DNA from: an uncultured Pontibacter sp.
GTDB taxonomy: Bacteria > Bacteroidota > Bacteroidia > Cytophagales > Hymenobacteraceae
NCBI RefSeq assembly: GCF_947495565.1
Contig: NZ_CANLZM010000016.1
Coordinates: forward strand, 49,386 to 113,385
Direction: 5' to 3'
Length of the DNA: 64,000 nt
This document shows positions 35,207 to 44,243 of this stretch, piece by piece; positions within the stretch are counted from its first letter, which is position 1; each line of letters opens with the position of its first letter. The translations under genes were made by a program, and so were the position numbers. The notes beneath the pieces were generated by a model. The model did no database searches. It was not told the DNA's origin and saw nothing but the letters and a program-made list of their open reading frames with translations.

Positions 35207-36061
35207 ATGAGAACTGCTAAGGTAAGAACAACCGCAATAGGCATTGATAGCATAGGCTTACAAGCCTTTGAAATCATTCATAAGAAAAGGGTTGCAAACA
35301 TTGACTTATTAAGCTATAGTGAGGAAAATAACACTTTACTCCCTCTATACGCTTCAACCAGAGCGCTTAACCTAGTAAACGATAGTGCCTGTGTCCACGA
35401 CTTGAGAGATAATGGAGAAGTGGTATACCTTATTATAGATGCTGCAAATTACACTAATGTGGCATATACCCTTGCAAAGACCCTAGCAAACCAAGGTGTA
35501 TTTACTATTGCTGTTATTGTGCTCTCCCCAAAATTGAGGGAACAATCTGCAGAAGCAATCCAACAACTAAACCCTGTTGTGGATACTCTTATATTTTTAG
35601 CCAATGATGACGACTTCAATTTGTCAACGAAAGCAGTGGCTGATGTTATAATTACTTTAGACAATATCATCAAAGAGCAACGATCACAGGAAACCTCTGT
35701 AGATTATGCTGATTTAAAACATGTGTGGAATGTATCAGGTATGGCTGCGATTGGCATAGCAGAAGCGGAAGGGAAAGCCAGAACCAATGACTTGATCCAA
35801 AATGCGTTGGCGGCACCTTACATTTTTAGGAAGTTTGAGTTTATGCCTTCTACCCTTCTGTTAAACATCATCTCTGGTACTACAGCTGAACTAGAGATGG
35901 AAGAGTTAACAGCCATTACAGAAAGTATTCAAAACGAACTTGGCATCGAAGCAGAAATAATCTTTGGGCATGCGCTAGATGAAAGCTTAGGAAGCAAAAT
36001 AAAATTAGAATTAGTCGCTTCAATGCAGCCTACTGATGTTCGAAGATTCTTAGGTAAATAA
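35207..36061 (+). CDS. Degenerate FtsZ-like tubulin-fold protein
   Basis: This 284-residue protein aligns by eye with FtsZ along its length. The N-terminal TAIGIDSIGLQAFEIIH corresponds to the first GTP loop but has lost the glycines. The T4 loop GGGTGTG is replaced by IDAANYTNV (residues 78-86). The T7 loop is kept as SVDYADLKHVW (164-174, aspartates 166 and 169). The C-terminal half (NVSGMAAIGIAEAEGKAR, LLLNIISGTTAELEMEELTAI, IIFGHALDESLG) follows FtsZ closely. It may bind host FtsZ and supply or block the catalytic interface without binding GTP itself. The C-terminal FtsA-binding tail of FtsZ is missing. It lies 74 bases after the preceding gene. Confidence 0.75.
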   Translation: MRTAKVRTTAIGIDSIGLQAFEIIHKKRVANIDLLSYSEENNTLLPLYASTRALNLVNDSACVHDLRDNGEVVYLIIDAANYTNVAYTLAKTLANQGVFTIAVIVLSPKLREQSAEAIQQLNPVVDTLIFLANDDDFNLSTKAVADVIITLDNIIKEQRSQETSVDYADLKHVWNVSGMAAIGIAEAEGKARTNDLIQNALAAPYIFRKFEFMPSTLLLNIISGTTAELEMEELTAITESIQNELGIEAEIIFGHALDESLGSKIKLELVASMQPTDVRRFLGK

Positions 36062-36095
36062 AAAAACTTGACTTATAACCCTGACAAGCAGCCTG

Positions 36096-36120
36096 TACGC
36101 CTTAAAAGTTTTAAGGCGTA
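36096..36120. terminator. Bidirectional terminator-like hairpin
   Basis: TACGCCTTAAAA (36096-36107) and TTTTAAGGCGTA (36109-36120) form a perfect 12-bp stem around one base. It lies between the rightward FtsZ-like gene and the leftward HTH gene and overlaps the latter's stop codon. It is well placed to end both transcripts. Confidence 0.65.
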
Positions 36121-36461
36121 TCAAGTAAGCGTATTACCTCCTCAATTTGCGAGGAAAACTCGCTTTGGGCGAGCTTCAGCTTTTCAACAGCAATGCTGTT
36201 GAGGCTGTGGCTGTTGGATAGCTTTTCGTGCTTTTCCAGGATGTCAAAATTGTCGGAAAAAAGAAGGTCCACGTGAAAGTGCTTGCTGTAGAAGCTGAAC
36301 AGAAGTAAAAGCAGTTCGATCGTCCCTCCCACCCCGTTCTCCAGCCGGGATATCTGGTTCTGGTTCACCCCCATGGACTCTGCCAGGCTCTCCTGCGATA
36401 AATCAAGCCGCTTTCGCAGCAGCTTTAGCCTCTGGCCTAACTCCTGTATGCTTACGCTCAT
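36111..36461 (-). CDS. XRE-type HTH regulator downstream of the coupling protein
   Basis: This 116-residue protein has an N-terminal Cro/CI helix-turn-helix: LSQESLAESMGVNQNQISRLENG at about residues 20-42. The rest is helical with no named domain. Its start overlaps the stop of the coupling-protein gene by four bases (ATGA), so it is the last gene of the leftward transfer operon. It may control transfer gene expression. Confidence 0.75.
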   Translation of the reverse strand: MSVSIQELGQRLKLLRKRLDLSQESLAESMGVNQNQISRLENGVGGTIELLLLLFSFYSKHFHVDLLFSDNFDILEKHEKLSNSHSLNSIAVEKLKLAQSEFSSQIEEVIRLLDTP

Positions 36462-38425
36462 ACCTGTAACGCTGTGATTAGTGTCTTAACCTCATTTCTA
36501 ATTTTATTGTAGTTCGCTCTCAGGATTTGGTCTTTTTGATCGGGGGTACCAAAGTTATAAAATTTTGGCAAATCAAGATACTGCTTTTCTTCCTGTTGTA
36601 TGTTATCAAGGTCGAGATTAATTTTACAGTGGTAGGTACTGGCAACATACTTCCCGCTATACTCTTCGTTATCGGAAGCCACCTGGCCTACCAGTTCACC
36701 GGCCTGCAAATTGGCAATTTTTGATGCCGGAATAAGCGGTCCCATTTCCTCGTTCATGTTCACCGAAGTACGGTTCCGGTCCACACTGAGCCCCTCCTTT
36801 AGCTGCCTCACCCTACCAAACAGTTTCTCCAGCCAGTCAAGCGTTTCTTTATTACGGGCAGAGCCCGAGAGTACATTGGCCGCTACAGAGCAAATGGTGT
36901 CGGCTGTTTCCCTGCCATACTGCTGCCGCAGCTGCGGTAGTTCCTGCAGGCCCAGCAGAACAGCTATCTTGTTGCTCCTGGCTGTAGCGATCAGGTTCTC
37001 CACCCGGTGTATGTAAAGCGTAGGAGACTCATCCACGATTAGCCCACAGGGCAAGTTCCCCTTTGTATTGATCAGGCGTGTCATGCGATTGAGGATAAGC
37101 GCATTGCAGGCGCTGTTAATGCTCTGTGTAGCTGGATCATTTGCAATCACCAAAACTGAAGGATTTTCCGGGTCCGTTATCTTTAAATTAAAGTCGTCTC
37201 CTGATAGTACCCAGAATGTTTCTTTTGTGGCCAGCCGACCAATATTAATCTTTAAGGTGCCAATCTGCCCTTCCAGCTGCTCAAAGGCTCTATTTTTATA
37301 TGCTGTGGCAAAGGGCGAAAGCAGACTATCCAATTCAGGTTCGGAAAAGAGCACCTCGAAAATCTGATCATAGCTTAGGTTAATAAAGGAAAGTACATGC
37401 GGAAACGAAGAATATCGCCCCCCTTCGTGGCGGCTCAGAAAGTAGATGCAGCTGGCCAGGAAATTAACTGCTGACTGGTTGAAGAATTGCGCAGACCCTG
37501 ATTCCCTGTCTCCTTTCCGCAGCGCTTCCAGCAGCGCCTCAGCCGTTTCGGTGGCATCGGCCAGAGTAGGCAGGTACTCCGGCTTTAATGGGTTAAATCT
37601 CCTGCTGTGCTCTACGCTGCTAAAATTGATGGTATGGAACCTGTGGTTTTTCAATACCCCTCTCTTTTTATTGACCAGGTAATGGTAATAAGTCGTTCTA
37701 GCCAGGTCCGGAAATTTGAAGTCGTAGACCATCATAGAGAAGCCTTTCCCCAGGAGCTGTTTGATAAAAGGTAACACCACTGAGAAAGACTTTCCTGAGC
37801 CGGGTGTACCGATCAGCAGTGTTGCTCGAAAGGGATTCACTACATTTAGCCACCCGCGCTGTACCCGCTTTTGGTAATAGTAAAGCATCGGGATATTCAC
37901 CGAGTATGGCGTATGCACCGGTGTCTTGGACTGCTCAAAGGACTCATTTTCCACGTTGAATTTGTCTTTCATCAATCGGTGCTGTATATGCTTAGAGATA
38001 TTATCCAAGGCTATATGAATCATCATCGCACCTAAGAAGGAGAGCAGGATGTAAGCCGCATCAGACAGGGACACATCCCAGAAAAGAATACGGCTGCTTT
38101 CAAAGAAATAAAAGAAACCCGAGCCAAAGAAAAAGGCGCAGCCGATAAGCAAGGGAAGGAAGATATGCCGGAGCGGGTCGAGGTCCAGGTTCTTCCTGGC
38201 CTTTGTGCCAATGCTCACGATCAGAATCAAACCGAAGGTGAAAGCTTTGGAGAAGTAGATGTGCTCATAAATAGCCACGCGCTTTACTTTGCGCAGTACA
38301 GGCTGCAGCTGATACATACTGCCCGAATCCATAAAGAGGAAAACAGCTACCTCCACCACAATAGTGAAGTAGATAAGTCCCTGTAGGAAGGAGTAAAGTT
38401 TTTTAATTTCGCTGGATTCTTCCAT
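36458..38425 (-). CDS. Type IV coupling protein (TraG/VirD4, MobC-like)
   Basis: This 655-residue protein has about four N-terminal membrane segments (near residues 13-32, 60-73, 88-108 and 124-140) followed by a large ATPase domain. Walker A GTPGSGKS is at 206-213 and the Walker B region is GLIVDESPTLYI. It belongs to the VirD4/TraG coupling family and matches the MobC-type coupling proteins of Bacteroides elements. It should bring the relaxase-DNA complex to the transfer channel. It is the coupling partner of the relaxase at 49116-50693. Confidence 0.82.
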   Translation of the reverse strand: MEESSEIKKLYSFLQGLIYFTIVVEVAVFLFMDSGSMYQLQPVLRKVKRVAIYEHIYFSKAFTFGLILIVSIGTKARKNLDLDPLRHIFLPLLIGCAFFFGSGFFYFFESSRILFWDVSLSDAAYILLSFLGAMMIHIALDNISKHIQHRLMKDKFNVENESFEQSKTPVHTPYSVNIPMLYYYQKRVQRGWLNVVNPFRATLLIGTPGSGKSFSVVLPFIKQLLGKGFSMMVYDFKFPDLARTTYYHYLVNKKRGVLKNHRFHTINFSSVEHSRRFNPLKPEYLPTLADATETAEALLEALRKGDRESGSAQFFNQSAVNFLASCIYFLSRHEGGRYSSFPHVLSFINLSYDQIFEVLFSEPELDSLLSPFATAYKNRAFEQLEGQIGTLKINIGRLATKETFWVLSGDDFNLKITDPENPSVLVIANDPATQSINSACNALILNRMTRLINTKGNLPCGLIVDESPTLYIHRVENLIATARSNKIAVLLGLQELPQLRQQYGRETADTICSVAANVLSGSARNKETLDWLEKLFGRVRQLKEGLSVDRNRTSVNMNEEMGPLIPASKIANLQAGELVGQVASDNEEYSGKYVASTYHCKINLDLDNIQQEEKQYLDLPKFYNFGTPDQKDQILRANYNKIRNEVKTLITALQV

Positions 38426-38529
38426 ATCGTTCCTGATAAAGGTTATCCAATACTATCAGATAGATGTAAGGGAAAGACTTAACAAACTTTCTTTCCTGAG
38501 AAAATTCCCATCGACTAGCTAATACCTGC

Positions 38530-38988
38530 TCACAACGGAATTTTGATGCCAGCCAGCAAACCAGCTCTGAAGCTGTGGTCTACCCGAAGTACCCCCTCGT
38601 TTTTCTGTTGAAGCATCAGCACTACATTTCCCGGCAGCACATAACCCAGCTCCAGCCCTGCCTGCAGGGCTCCTATGAAGTGCTCGGTATTAGACCCAAT
38701 GCCCGCTCCCAGGCGCAGTTTGAGCAACGTGTTTCTGGAACGGGTAAGCATGGGTTTGTAAGCAACCCCCATTAACCAGTTTTTGCTGTCGTCCATGTTG
38801 CTCTTATAGGCATCACTGAAGATCTCATAGGAATTGTGGTGGCGTTTGCTGAACTCCAAGGCAAGGTTAGCAGTTAAGGCATCTTTGTACATCCAGCCGC
38901 CTGCCAGGTTCAGGTGGGTGTAGCCCTCTTGCGCTCGGCACGGCAGCACAACTAAGAGCAGTAAGGAAAGGAGTAACGACTTTCTCAT
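38530..38988 (-). CDS. traO: TraO-type conjugation protein
   Basis: This 152-residue protein has a cleavable signal peptide (LLSLLLLVVLPCRAQ) and a beta-rich mature part of outer-membrane type with repeated glycine/leucine strands (LELGYVLPGNVVLML). The position directly after TraN matches TraO of Bacteroides conjugative elements, an outer-membrane protein. Its start overlaps the TraN stop by four bases. Confidence 0.7.
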   Translation of the reverse strand: MRKSLLLSLLLLVVLPCRAQEGYTHLNLAGGWMYKDALTANLALEFSKRHHNSYEIFSDAYKSNMDDSKNWLMGVAYKPMLTRSRNTLLKLRLGAGIGSNTEHFIGALQAGLELGYVLPGNVVLMLQQKNEGVLRVDHSFRAGLLAGIKIPL

Positions 38989-39773
38989 AAGGTGTCTGCA
39001 TGAAGGATGTCGGAATAGTCAATTTTAAGGGAGATGGTGCGCCCAGAAATCTGCTCCTCGGCCACCTCAATATTGAACACCTTTTCCTCTGGGAAAGTAA
39101 ACTTCCTGAACACAAACACGTTCCGGTACTTACGCTTGAAGTGACCCGTGTCATAAAGCTGGAAACTGGGCTGTAGCTCCACCTGCTGAAAGTTAGTGGC
39201 CTTCACAACTTTTTTATCCTCAACCTTAAACCGTATTTGATCGACCGTATAGGGGATGTTGGTGTCATTTCTAAGGGAGAGATCAATAAAGAAATAGTCC
39301 CCCACCGTATAGATGTTGTTCAGCCTTGCCCGCATCCCCTGCCCTTTCGTAGTCACACTATTGAACTGGGGTTTTCGCTGGAGAGCCAGCAGCGCAAACC
39401 GCGCCATGTCCTCCCGGCTCATGGCCACAGCTGGGTTCAGGTAATCATCTACCTGGGTAGGGTCTATACGCACCTCCGTATCTGCCCGATCCGCTCGGCT
39501 GTAGGCCAGCTTATATTGTATTATGAAGCGCTCTCCAACGATGGTGATAATACCCGGTTTTGCTCCGCCATGCTTGGGTTTGACCCGAAGGATATTGGCA
39601 ACAGGTATGTCTCCGGCCACATCATCTGTAGAGATATCTACATACTGTATCGGCTCAGGACTCACAATATGCGTGGAGATGCTCTCATGCACGTGCACTA
39701 CCTGAAGAGAATCCTGTGCCGAGGCTGAAAACAGCAGGGCAAACAACACATATAGAAGGAATAGCTTTTTCAT
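38985..39773 (-). CDS. traN: TraN-type conjugation protein
   Basis: This 262-residue secreted protein has a signal peptide (FLLYVLFALLFSASA). The mature part contains the ILRVKPKHGG and FIIQYKLAYSR segments typical of DUF4138 (TraN), a VirB9-like protein of the outer-membrane core. It sits between TraM and TraO in the usual order, two bases after traM. The TraM-TraN-TraO order supports the name. Confidence 0.82.
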   Translation of the reverse strand: MKKLFLLYVLFALLFSASAQDSLQVVHVHESISTHIVSPEPIQYVDISTDDVAGDIPVANILRVKPKHGGAKPGIITIVGERFIIQYKLAYSRADRADTEVRIDPTQVDDYLNPAVAMSREDMARFALLALQRKPQFNSVTTKGQGMRARLNNIYTVGDYFFIDLSLRNDTNIPYTVDQIRFKVEDKKVVKATNFQQVELQPSFQLYDTGHFKRKYRNVFVFRKFTFPEEKVFNIEVAEEQISGRTISLKIDYSDILHADTL

Positions 39774-39774
39774 A

Positions 39775-40956
39775 TTATTGGGCTTTATTATCTATCAAAT
39801 AAACAATGGTGTTGTACTTTAACTTAGCTTTGTTCTTCCGGATGGCTTTGCCTGCGGCGCGGGTGGTGGTCTGAGAAACCCTTGCCAGCATAGAATAAAG
39901 CATCTGGTTGGCATCGTCAGGTGAATCCTCAAAAGTCAGTGTCTGACCACTGCTCACATTCCCGGCAAGCTCTTTTGTAAAGTCCCGGAACTGCGAATCT
40001 GGGACATACAGCCCAGCCAAGCCGTCGTTGTCGTAGATACTCAGGTCTACCGGGATGATTTGGTTGCCGTAGAGTATAGAGCGGATGGCTATCTCAATTC
40101 GTTGGGCACTGAAACCGGAAACAGTGCCGTAGAGGTAGCTGCCTTTCTTTATTTCGTAGTCCCGCACATAGATGTCATCCAGCAAGCGAATCCTGATCCT
40201 GCCGCCTTGCATCACCTTCAAACCTTCGTCCAGAATAGCTCTGATAAACTGCTCCTCACTGTCGGCTGTAATGGTATTGAAAAAGGCTTTATTCGTATTC
40301 CTGCTTTTGGTCACGGGTAACGGTGTCGGCTCTTGCTTCTCGGAAGCCGGTGCATGGGCTTTCATCGGCTGTGGCCCCGTACGAGAAGGCACAGGTTCCT
40401 CTCCTACCCGGCTCAGGCTGTCAATAAACATCATCTGCTCCCGGAATAGCCGCATCTCCTCTTCATATGCCGATTCAACCTTTCGCATCGGGCGGGTTGA
40501 CCGTCCAGGCACAGAGGTAGTAGCAGATGCATAGCGCTCTGAGCTGAGGCGCTGCCGCTGGCTTACCCGCTCCATAAACTCCTCCGGCTGCTGATCCGAT
40601 AGGATACGGTTATTGAGACTGTCGAGCATCCGCCGCTCCTCCTCCGTGTACACGCTGCCATAGGCCATGTCCCTGGGGTCTACCCTATCCTCCCCGATTT
40701 CCTGCATGGCCGAGTAGTCGGTCCTATACTTAAACTCGTCCCGAAAAGCCGAGAACTTATCCTTCATTTCCCGCTTTCTCAGGTTGGCATCCGGAAGGGA
40801 GGTATTAAGGGCTGTTGTCTCGGTGAGTTCCACTTTCGTTTGTGCGGCGGTGGCCGCCGGTGTCATGTCTAGCCACAGGTAATTAAGCAGTACAAGGAAA
40901 GGGAGTATGATGAGCGGGATGGCATATCTGGGATGCCGAAAGTTAATTCTCTTCAT
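39775..40956 (-). CDS. traM: TraM-type conjugation protein
   Basis: This 393-residue protein has one N-terminal membrane anchor (IPLIILPFLVLLNYLWLDM), a long low-complexity periplasmic linker and a conserved C-terminal domain. That domain (RIRLLDDIYVRDYEIKKGS...IPVDLSIYDNDGLAGLYVPDS) is the VirB10-like part of TraM in Bacteroides elements. It bridges the inner-membrane complex and the outer-membrane core. It overlaps the neighbouring upstream gene by 14 bases. Confidence 0.85.
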   Translation of the reverse strand: MKRINFRHPRYAIPLIILPFLVLLNYLWLDMTPAATAAQTKVELTETTALNTSLPDANLRKREMKDKFSAFRDEFKYRTDYSAMQEIGEDRVDPRDMAYGSVYTEEERRMLDSLNNRILSDQQPEEFMERVSQRQRLSSERYASATTSVPGRSTRPMRKVESAYEEEMRLFREQMMFIDSLSRVGEEPVPSRTGPQPMKAHAPASEKQEPTPLPVTKSRNTNKAFFNTITADSEEQFIRAILDEGLKVMQGGRIRIRLLDDIYVRDYEIKKGSYLYGTVSGFSAQRIEIAIRSILYGNQIIPVDLSIYDNDGLAGLYVPDSQFRDFTKELAGNVSSGQTLTFEDSPDDANQMLYSMLARVSQTTTRAAGKAIRKNKAKLKYNTIVYLIDNKAQ

Positions 40957-41329
40957 GGATGATTCGGTTTAAACGCTGATCAATATCTTTGAGAAAAACA
41001 CTGTCTTGGGCACGCAGGCTGTCAGGGTTTAACTGCCTGGCCGTGTTGTAGAGCTTTATCAGCTCCAGCATATCTGCGGTACTCGACCTGCCTATAGTCA
41101 TCTTGTCGCCAGAAGTATCAAGCTGCCTGTACAGCTTGCCAGCCGTCACGGCATAGGTTCCCTGGTGCAGGTGCCGGACGACTAATAGCCCCATGACAGC
41201 CACAGACAGTAAAACTAGCATGGCCAGTACCACTGCTTTAGGATTCGAGACACAGTAGTCCCTGACACTTTCCTTGAGGTATGAAAGCCTTTGCTTTATG
41301 TTACCGCTAAAAGGATTTCTTCTCGACAT
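40943..41329 (-). CDS. Membrane protein in the TraL position
   Basis: This 128-residue protein has one membrane segment (VVLAMLVLLSVAVMGLLVV at about residues 33-51) followed by a soluble helical domain. It lies between TraK and TraM, where Bacteroides elements encode TraL. The sequence itself was not matched with confidence to that family. It overlaps both neighbours by 14-23 bases, so it is clearly part of the transfer operon. Confidence 0.65.
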   Translation of the reverse strand: MSRRNPFSGNIKQRLSYLKESVRDYCVSNPKAVVLAMLVLLSVAVMGLLVVRHLHQGTYAVTAGKLYRQLDTSGDKMTIGRSSTADMLELIKLYNTARQLNPDSLRAQDSVFLKDIDQRLNRIIHEEN

Positions 41330-41915
41330 ACTCCAAGTCCTTGTTCATGACCGTTTTCCAGTTCTTTATCAAAAGTCCATGGGGGTTGTTCTCTGTGCGC
41401 GGCACTTCCTCAAGATCCCCCTCTGTAACAAGAAGTCTTTTCATCACAGAGGTCTCCCGCTCAATGCGCTGTGTGGCGTAGTAGGTAAAGTGCCTGTTTT
41501 CGTCCACTTTAACGCTATCGGTTTTGATCGTCAAAACCGCAGAGCTCGCCAGGATCTGGTTGTAATAGCCCTTCTCCTTCAGGTTGTTGTATTGTGCCAG
41601 ACCGGACTCATCCACCAGGTACATGGCCTTGGAGATGTTATTCTTGATGTAGGCGTCATCTGGAGGTAGCGTGAAGAAGAGCAGGTGAAACATGTTCACG
41701 TGCGACTTGTACTCTACTGTCCGGTTTACCCCCAGCTCGGTCTGCTCCACCAAGAGCGGCACCGAGTGGTCGATCACATAAATCTTCTTCCGCTGCTCCT
41801 CGGCATAACGAAAGGCAAAGGCGCAAACCGTACCTACTATAATGATGGAGGAGATAAAGCTGCCGATACTCACAGCAAATGCCAGCTTCATTTTCTTTTC
41901 GAGGTTGTTTATCAT
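41307..41915 (-). CDS. traK: TraK-type conjugation protein (VirB8-like)
   Basis: This 202-residue protein has an N-terminal membrane segment (AFAVSIGSFISSIIIVGTVCAFAF) and a periplasmic domain. The signatures VEYKSHVNMFHLLFFTLPPDD and QRIERETS are typical of conjugative TraK. It is the VirB8-like scaffold of the channel. It lies between TraJ and the TraL-position gene as in other Bacteroidota systems. Confidence 0.85.
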   Translation of the reverse strand: MINNLEKKMKLAFAVSIGSFISSIIIVGTVCAFAFRYAEEQRKKIYVIDHSVPLLVEQTELGVNRTVEYKSHVNMFHLLFFTLPPDDAYIKNNISKAMYLVDESGLAQYNNLKEKGYYNQILASSAVLTIKTDSVKVDENRHFTYYATQRIERETSVMKRLLVTEGDLEEVPRTENNPHGLLIKNWKTVMNKDLEYVEKKSF

Positions 41916-41932
41916 AGCAAGCGCTTTTTAGT

Positions 41933-42928
41933 TTATTTTAAAATTCCTCCGGCCGCCTTCGCAGCTCCTCCTGCCATTGTACCAATGGCATTACCCACAC
42001 CCGTGGTGTGCACGATCCAGGTGGAAATAATGGGAATGGTCAGCATGGCCAATCCTCCCACAATCAAGGAGACAATGTAGAAACTGATGCCGCCAGAGGG
42101 GAAGGAAACGTAGGCAATGAACATCTCTTCGTTGCCCAGTACTGCCTTCAGGATATCTATTTCCTTCATCAACCCATACTTGACCAGCACAAAGGAGATG
42201 GACATAACGATATAGCCCAGTCCCGAGTACAGCCCTACGGAAATATAGCGGGCAATCCAGGTCAGGTAGGAGTCCCGAAAGCCCGGCAGCACGCTCAGGG
42301 CAAAGGAGAAGGGGCCCAGGATCACCAGAATGCCTGCAAAGATGATCTGCAGAAAATAGATAATGTAGGAGCATACCTGAAAGATGCTGATCACCATCCA
42401 CTCCACCACCATCATCGCCGTAAAGTGCAGCTTGGCCATCAGCATCAGGTAATAGCCTTTCATTTTGTTAAACAGGGGTTGCAGGTCAATCCCCATCGTT
42501 TCGTACCAGCTCGCGTCACTGGCCTCACTCTCAATCCGCTCAAACTCGGCGCTGCTCTCAGAGAGCTTTCGGGCCACAGAGTCTACCAGCGCGAGGCGTT
42601 CCTGGTGCAAATCCTCCACCTGATCTACCTGTGCACCGTACATGCCTTTTGCCTGATCATTAACTAGCTGCAGCGGCAGGTTCACAGCGTCGATAAATCC
42701 TGGCCAGAAAACAATCACCAGTGTCAGGGCGAAAGGGCGCAGCAAAGGCATGATGCGAAGCGTTTCATCCCCGGCCATCATTTTGTAAGCCTCCAGGCCG
42801 AAGTACAGCAGCATGCTGATGGCGCAAAGGGCCTGCGCATCGTAGAGGAAAACACTCACCAAATCCTGTATATTGAGAAAGAGCCCGTCGAACAGGTCAA
42901 ATATGGCTTTATCGATCAATTCACGCAT
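41933..42928 (-). CDS. traJ: TraJ-type conjugation protein (VirB6-like)
   Basis: This 331-residue polytopic membrane protein has about six to seven hydrophobic segments (for example LVIVFWPGFIDAV, IYFLQIIFAGILVILGPFSFALS and GGLAMLTIPIISTWIV). It matches TraJ of Bacteroides elements, the VirB6-like inner-membrane channel component. It is directly upstream of TraK. The start fits a four-base gap to the preceding gene. Confidence 0.82.
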   Translation of the reverse strand: MRELIDKAIFDLFDGLFLNIQDLVSVFLYDAQALCAISMLLYFGLEAYKMMAGDETLRIMPLLRPFALTLVIVFWPGFIDAVNLPLQLVNDQAKGMYGAQVDQVEDLHQERLALVDSVARKLSESSAEFERIESEASDASWYETMGIDLQPLFNKMKGYYLMLMAKLHFTAMMVVEWMVISIFQVCSYIIYFLQIIFAGILVILGPFSFALSVLPGFRDSYLTWIARYISVGLYSGLGYIVMSISFVLVKYGLMKEIDILKAVLGNEEMFIAYVSFPSGGISFYIVSLIVGGLAMLTIPIISTWIVHTTGVGNAIGTMAGGAAKAAGGILK

Positions 42929-42932
42929 AGCA

Positions 42933-43556
42933 TCAGTCGGTTAAGTCCTGACTCGTTTTAAAGAGAGAGATGAGCCGCCTGAAATCATTCCTCAAGGCCG
43001 TAAGCTCCCCGATGTATACCCGCAGCTGCTCCCCCTTTTTGGCATCGTCCAGGTAAGCGTCCAGGATAATCCCGATGTCGGCGTTAATTCTGTCCCGCTC
43101 GGCATGGATGGCCAAAATATAATCTGCCTGCACCCCGGCCTGCACCGCCTCTGCATTCATCCCCAATAAGGCAGTGTTGAGTTCATCGATCTTCTTTTTA
43201 TACAACAGGTGGTATCCTTTATTCAGGGACCTGTCGGCAAACTTGAACATCTCCTGCTCAAATACCTGGCTTACTGCTTCCTCCTGCGCCTGGGCCTTCA
43301 CCCTGTTCTGGTTTAGCAAAGCCATGGTAGGGGCAAGCTGCAGCATGTTCCGCCTATCAGGCCCTTTCCTGTACTTGTTATGAAACAGAATAAAGTACCA
43401 TTTCGGGTTGAACTTTCCCCAACGGGTAACAACCTCCCGCTCCAGCTGGTACCTTGTGTTTTTACTGTTAACTGGCTGCACGCCTTGCCCTAAGGCATCT
43501 GTAAAGAGACCAGGAAGCAGGGCCAGGCACAAAGCAAGTACACATAACGTCTTCAT
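42933..43556 (-). CDS. Secreted helical protein of the transfer operon
   Basis: This 207-residue protein has a signal peptide (VLALCLALLPGLFTDALG) and a charged helical mature part. It lies between the VirB5-like gene and TraJ. Proteins of this kind occur in transfer operons of Hymenobacter-type plasmids and may be periplasmic assembly factors. No domain is named with confidence. Confidence 0.6.
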   Translation of the reverse strand: MKTLCVLALCLALLPGLFTDALGQGVQPVNSKNTRYQLEREVVTRWGKFNPKWYFILFHNKYRKGPDRRNMLQLAPTMALLNQNRVKAQAQEEAVSQVFEQEMFKFADRSLNKGYHLLYKKKIDELNTALLGMNAEAVQAGVQADYILAIHAERDRINADIGIILDAYLDDAKKGEQLRVYIGELTALRNDFRRLISLFKTSQDLTD

Positions 43557-43571
43557 AGCAATAGAGATAAT

Positions 43572-44243
43572 TTACTTCCTGATTGCCTTGTACTCATCCA
43601 TCAGGGAACGGATGATCGCCTGGCTGTTGTTAGGGTAGGTAAGTCCCATCGGGTTCATGGTCTTCAAAAGGCCCGCGTACTTGGCCACACGCATCTTGCG
43701 CGTAATGGAATAGGCTAGGCCCCGCATCACCCGCAGCTCGTCCACCACGTGGCGGATAAGGGTGAGCCTGTCGGCATTGTTCATCAGGTTCACATCCGTG
43801 CCGATGACAGCCACCTGGTAGATATAGGTAAACAGATCGGATGTACGGTTGAGCAGCTCCAGCTCTGTCTTGGCAGCGATCAGGAGCAGCTCGTTATCAC
43901 CGCGCGCCAGTTCCATCATTTGGTTTTGGTAATGACCTATGTCTGCGGCAATTTGTGAGGCGTAAATAATGTTTTTACTTTGCCCGATAATGGATTGCAC
44001 GGATTTAAGGGAGTTGTACATCTTTTCCTCTAGCTCCTTGATCTGCGTCATCTTCAGGCTGATGGTAGTCTGCAGGGCCGCAATCTTTCCTTCGTTTTCC
44101 TTAATGTCGTTTAAGGCCGCCTGCTGGGCCGTGTGGTTGACAACAAGTGTGGAGACGACCGCTGGGTCAAAAACAACCTGCTGGGCTAGTACATGACCTG
44201 TTAGCAGGCCCATGAAGCTAAGCGTGTAGAGGTACTTTTTCAT
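43572..44243 (-). CDS. VirB5/TraI-position secreted protein
   Basis: This 223-residue protein has a signal peptide (LSFMGLLTGHVLA) and long coiled-coil segments (QQAALNDIKENEGKIAALQ near residues 40-58). It ends NSQAIIRSLMDEYKAIRK, a pattern seen in DUF4141/TraI proteins of Bacteroides elements. A periplasmic VirB5-like role is likely. It overlaps the TraG gene by 26 bases, which indicates tight coupling. Confidence 0.65.
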   Translation of the reverse strand: MKKYLYTLSFMGLLTGHVLAQQVVFDPAVVSTLVVNHTAQQAALNDIKENEGKIAALQTTISLKMTQIKELEEKMYNSLKSVQSIIGQSKNIIYASQIAADIGHYQNQMMELARGDNELLLIAAKTELELLNRTSDLFTYIYQVAVIGTDVNLMNNADRLTLIRHVVDELRVMRGLAYSITRKMRVAKYAGLLKTMNPMGLTYPNNSQAIIRSLMDEYKAIRK

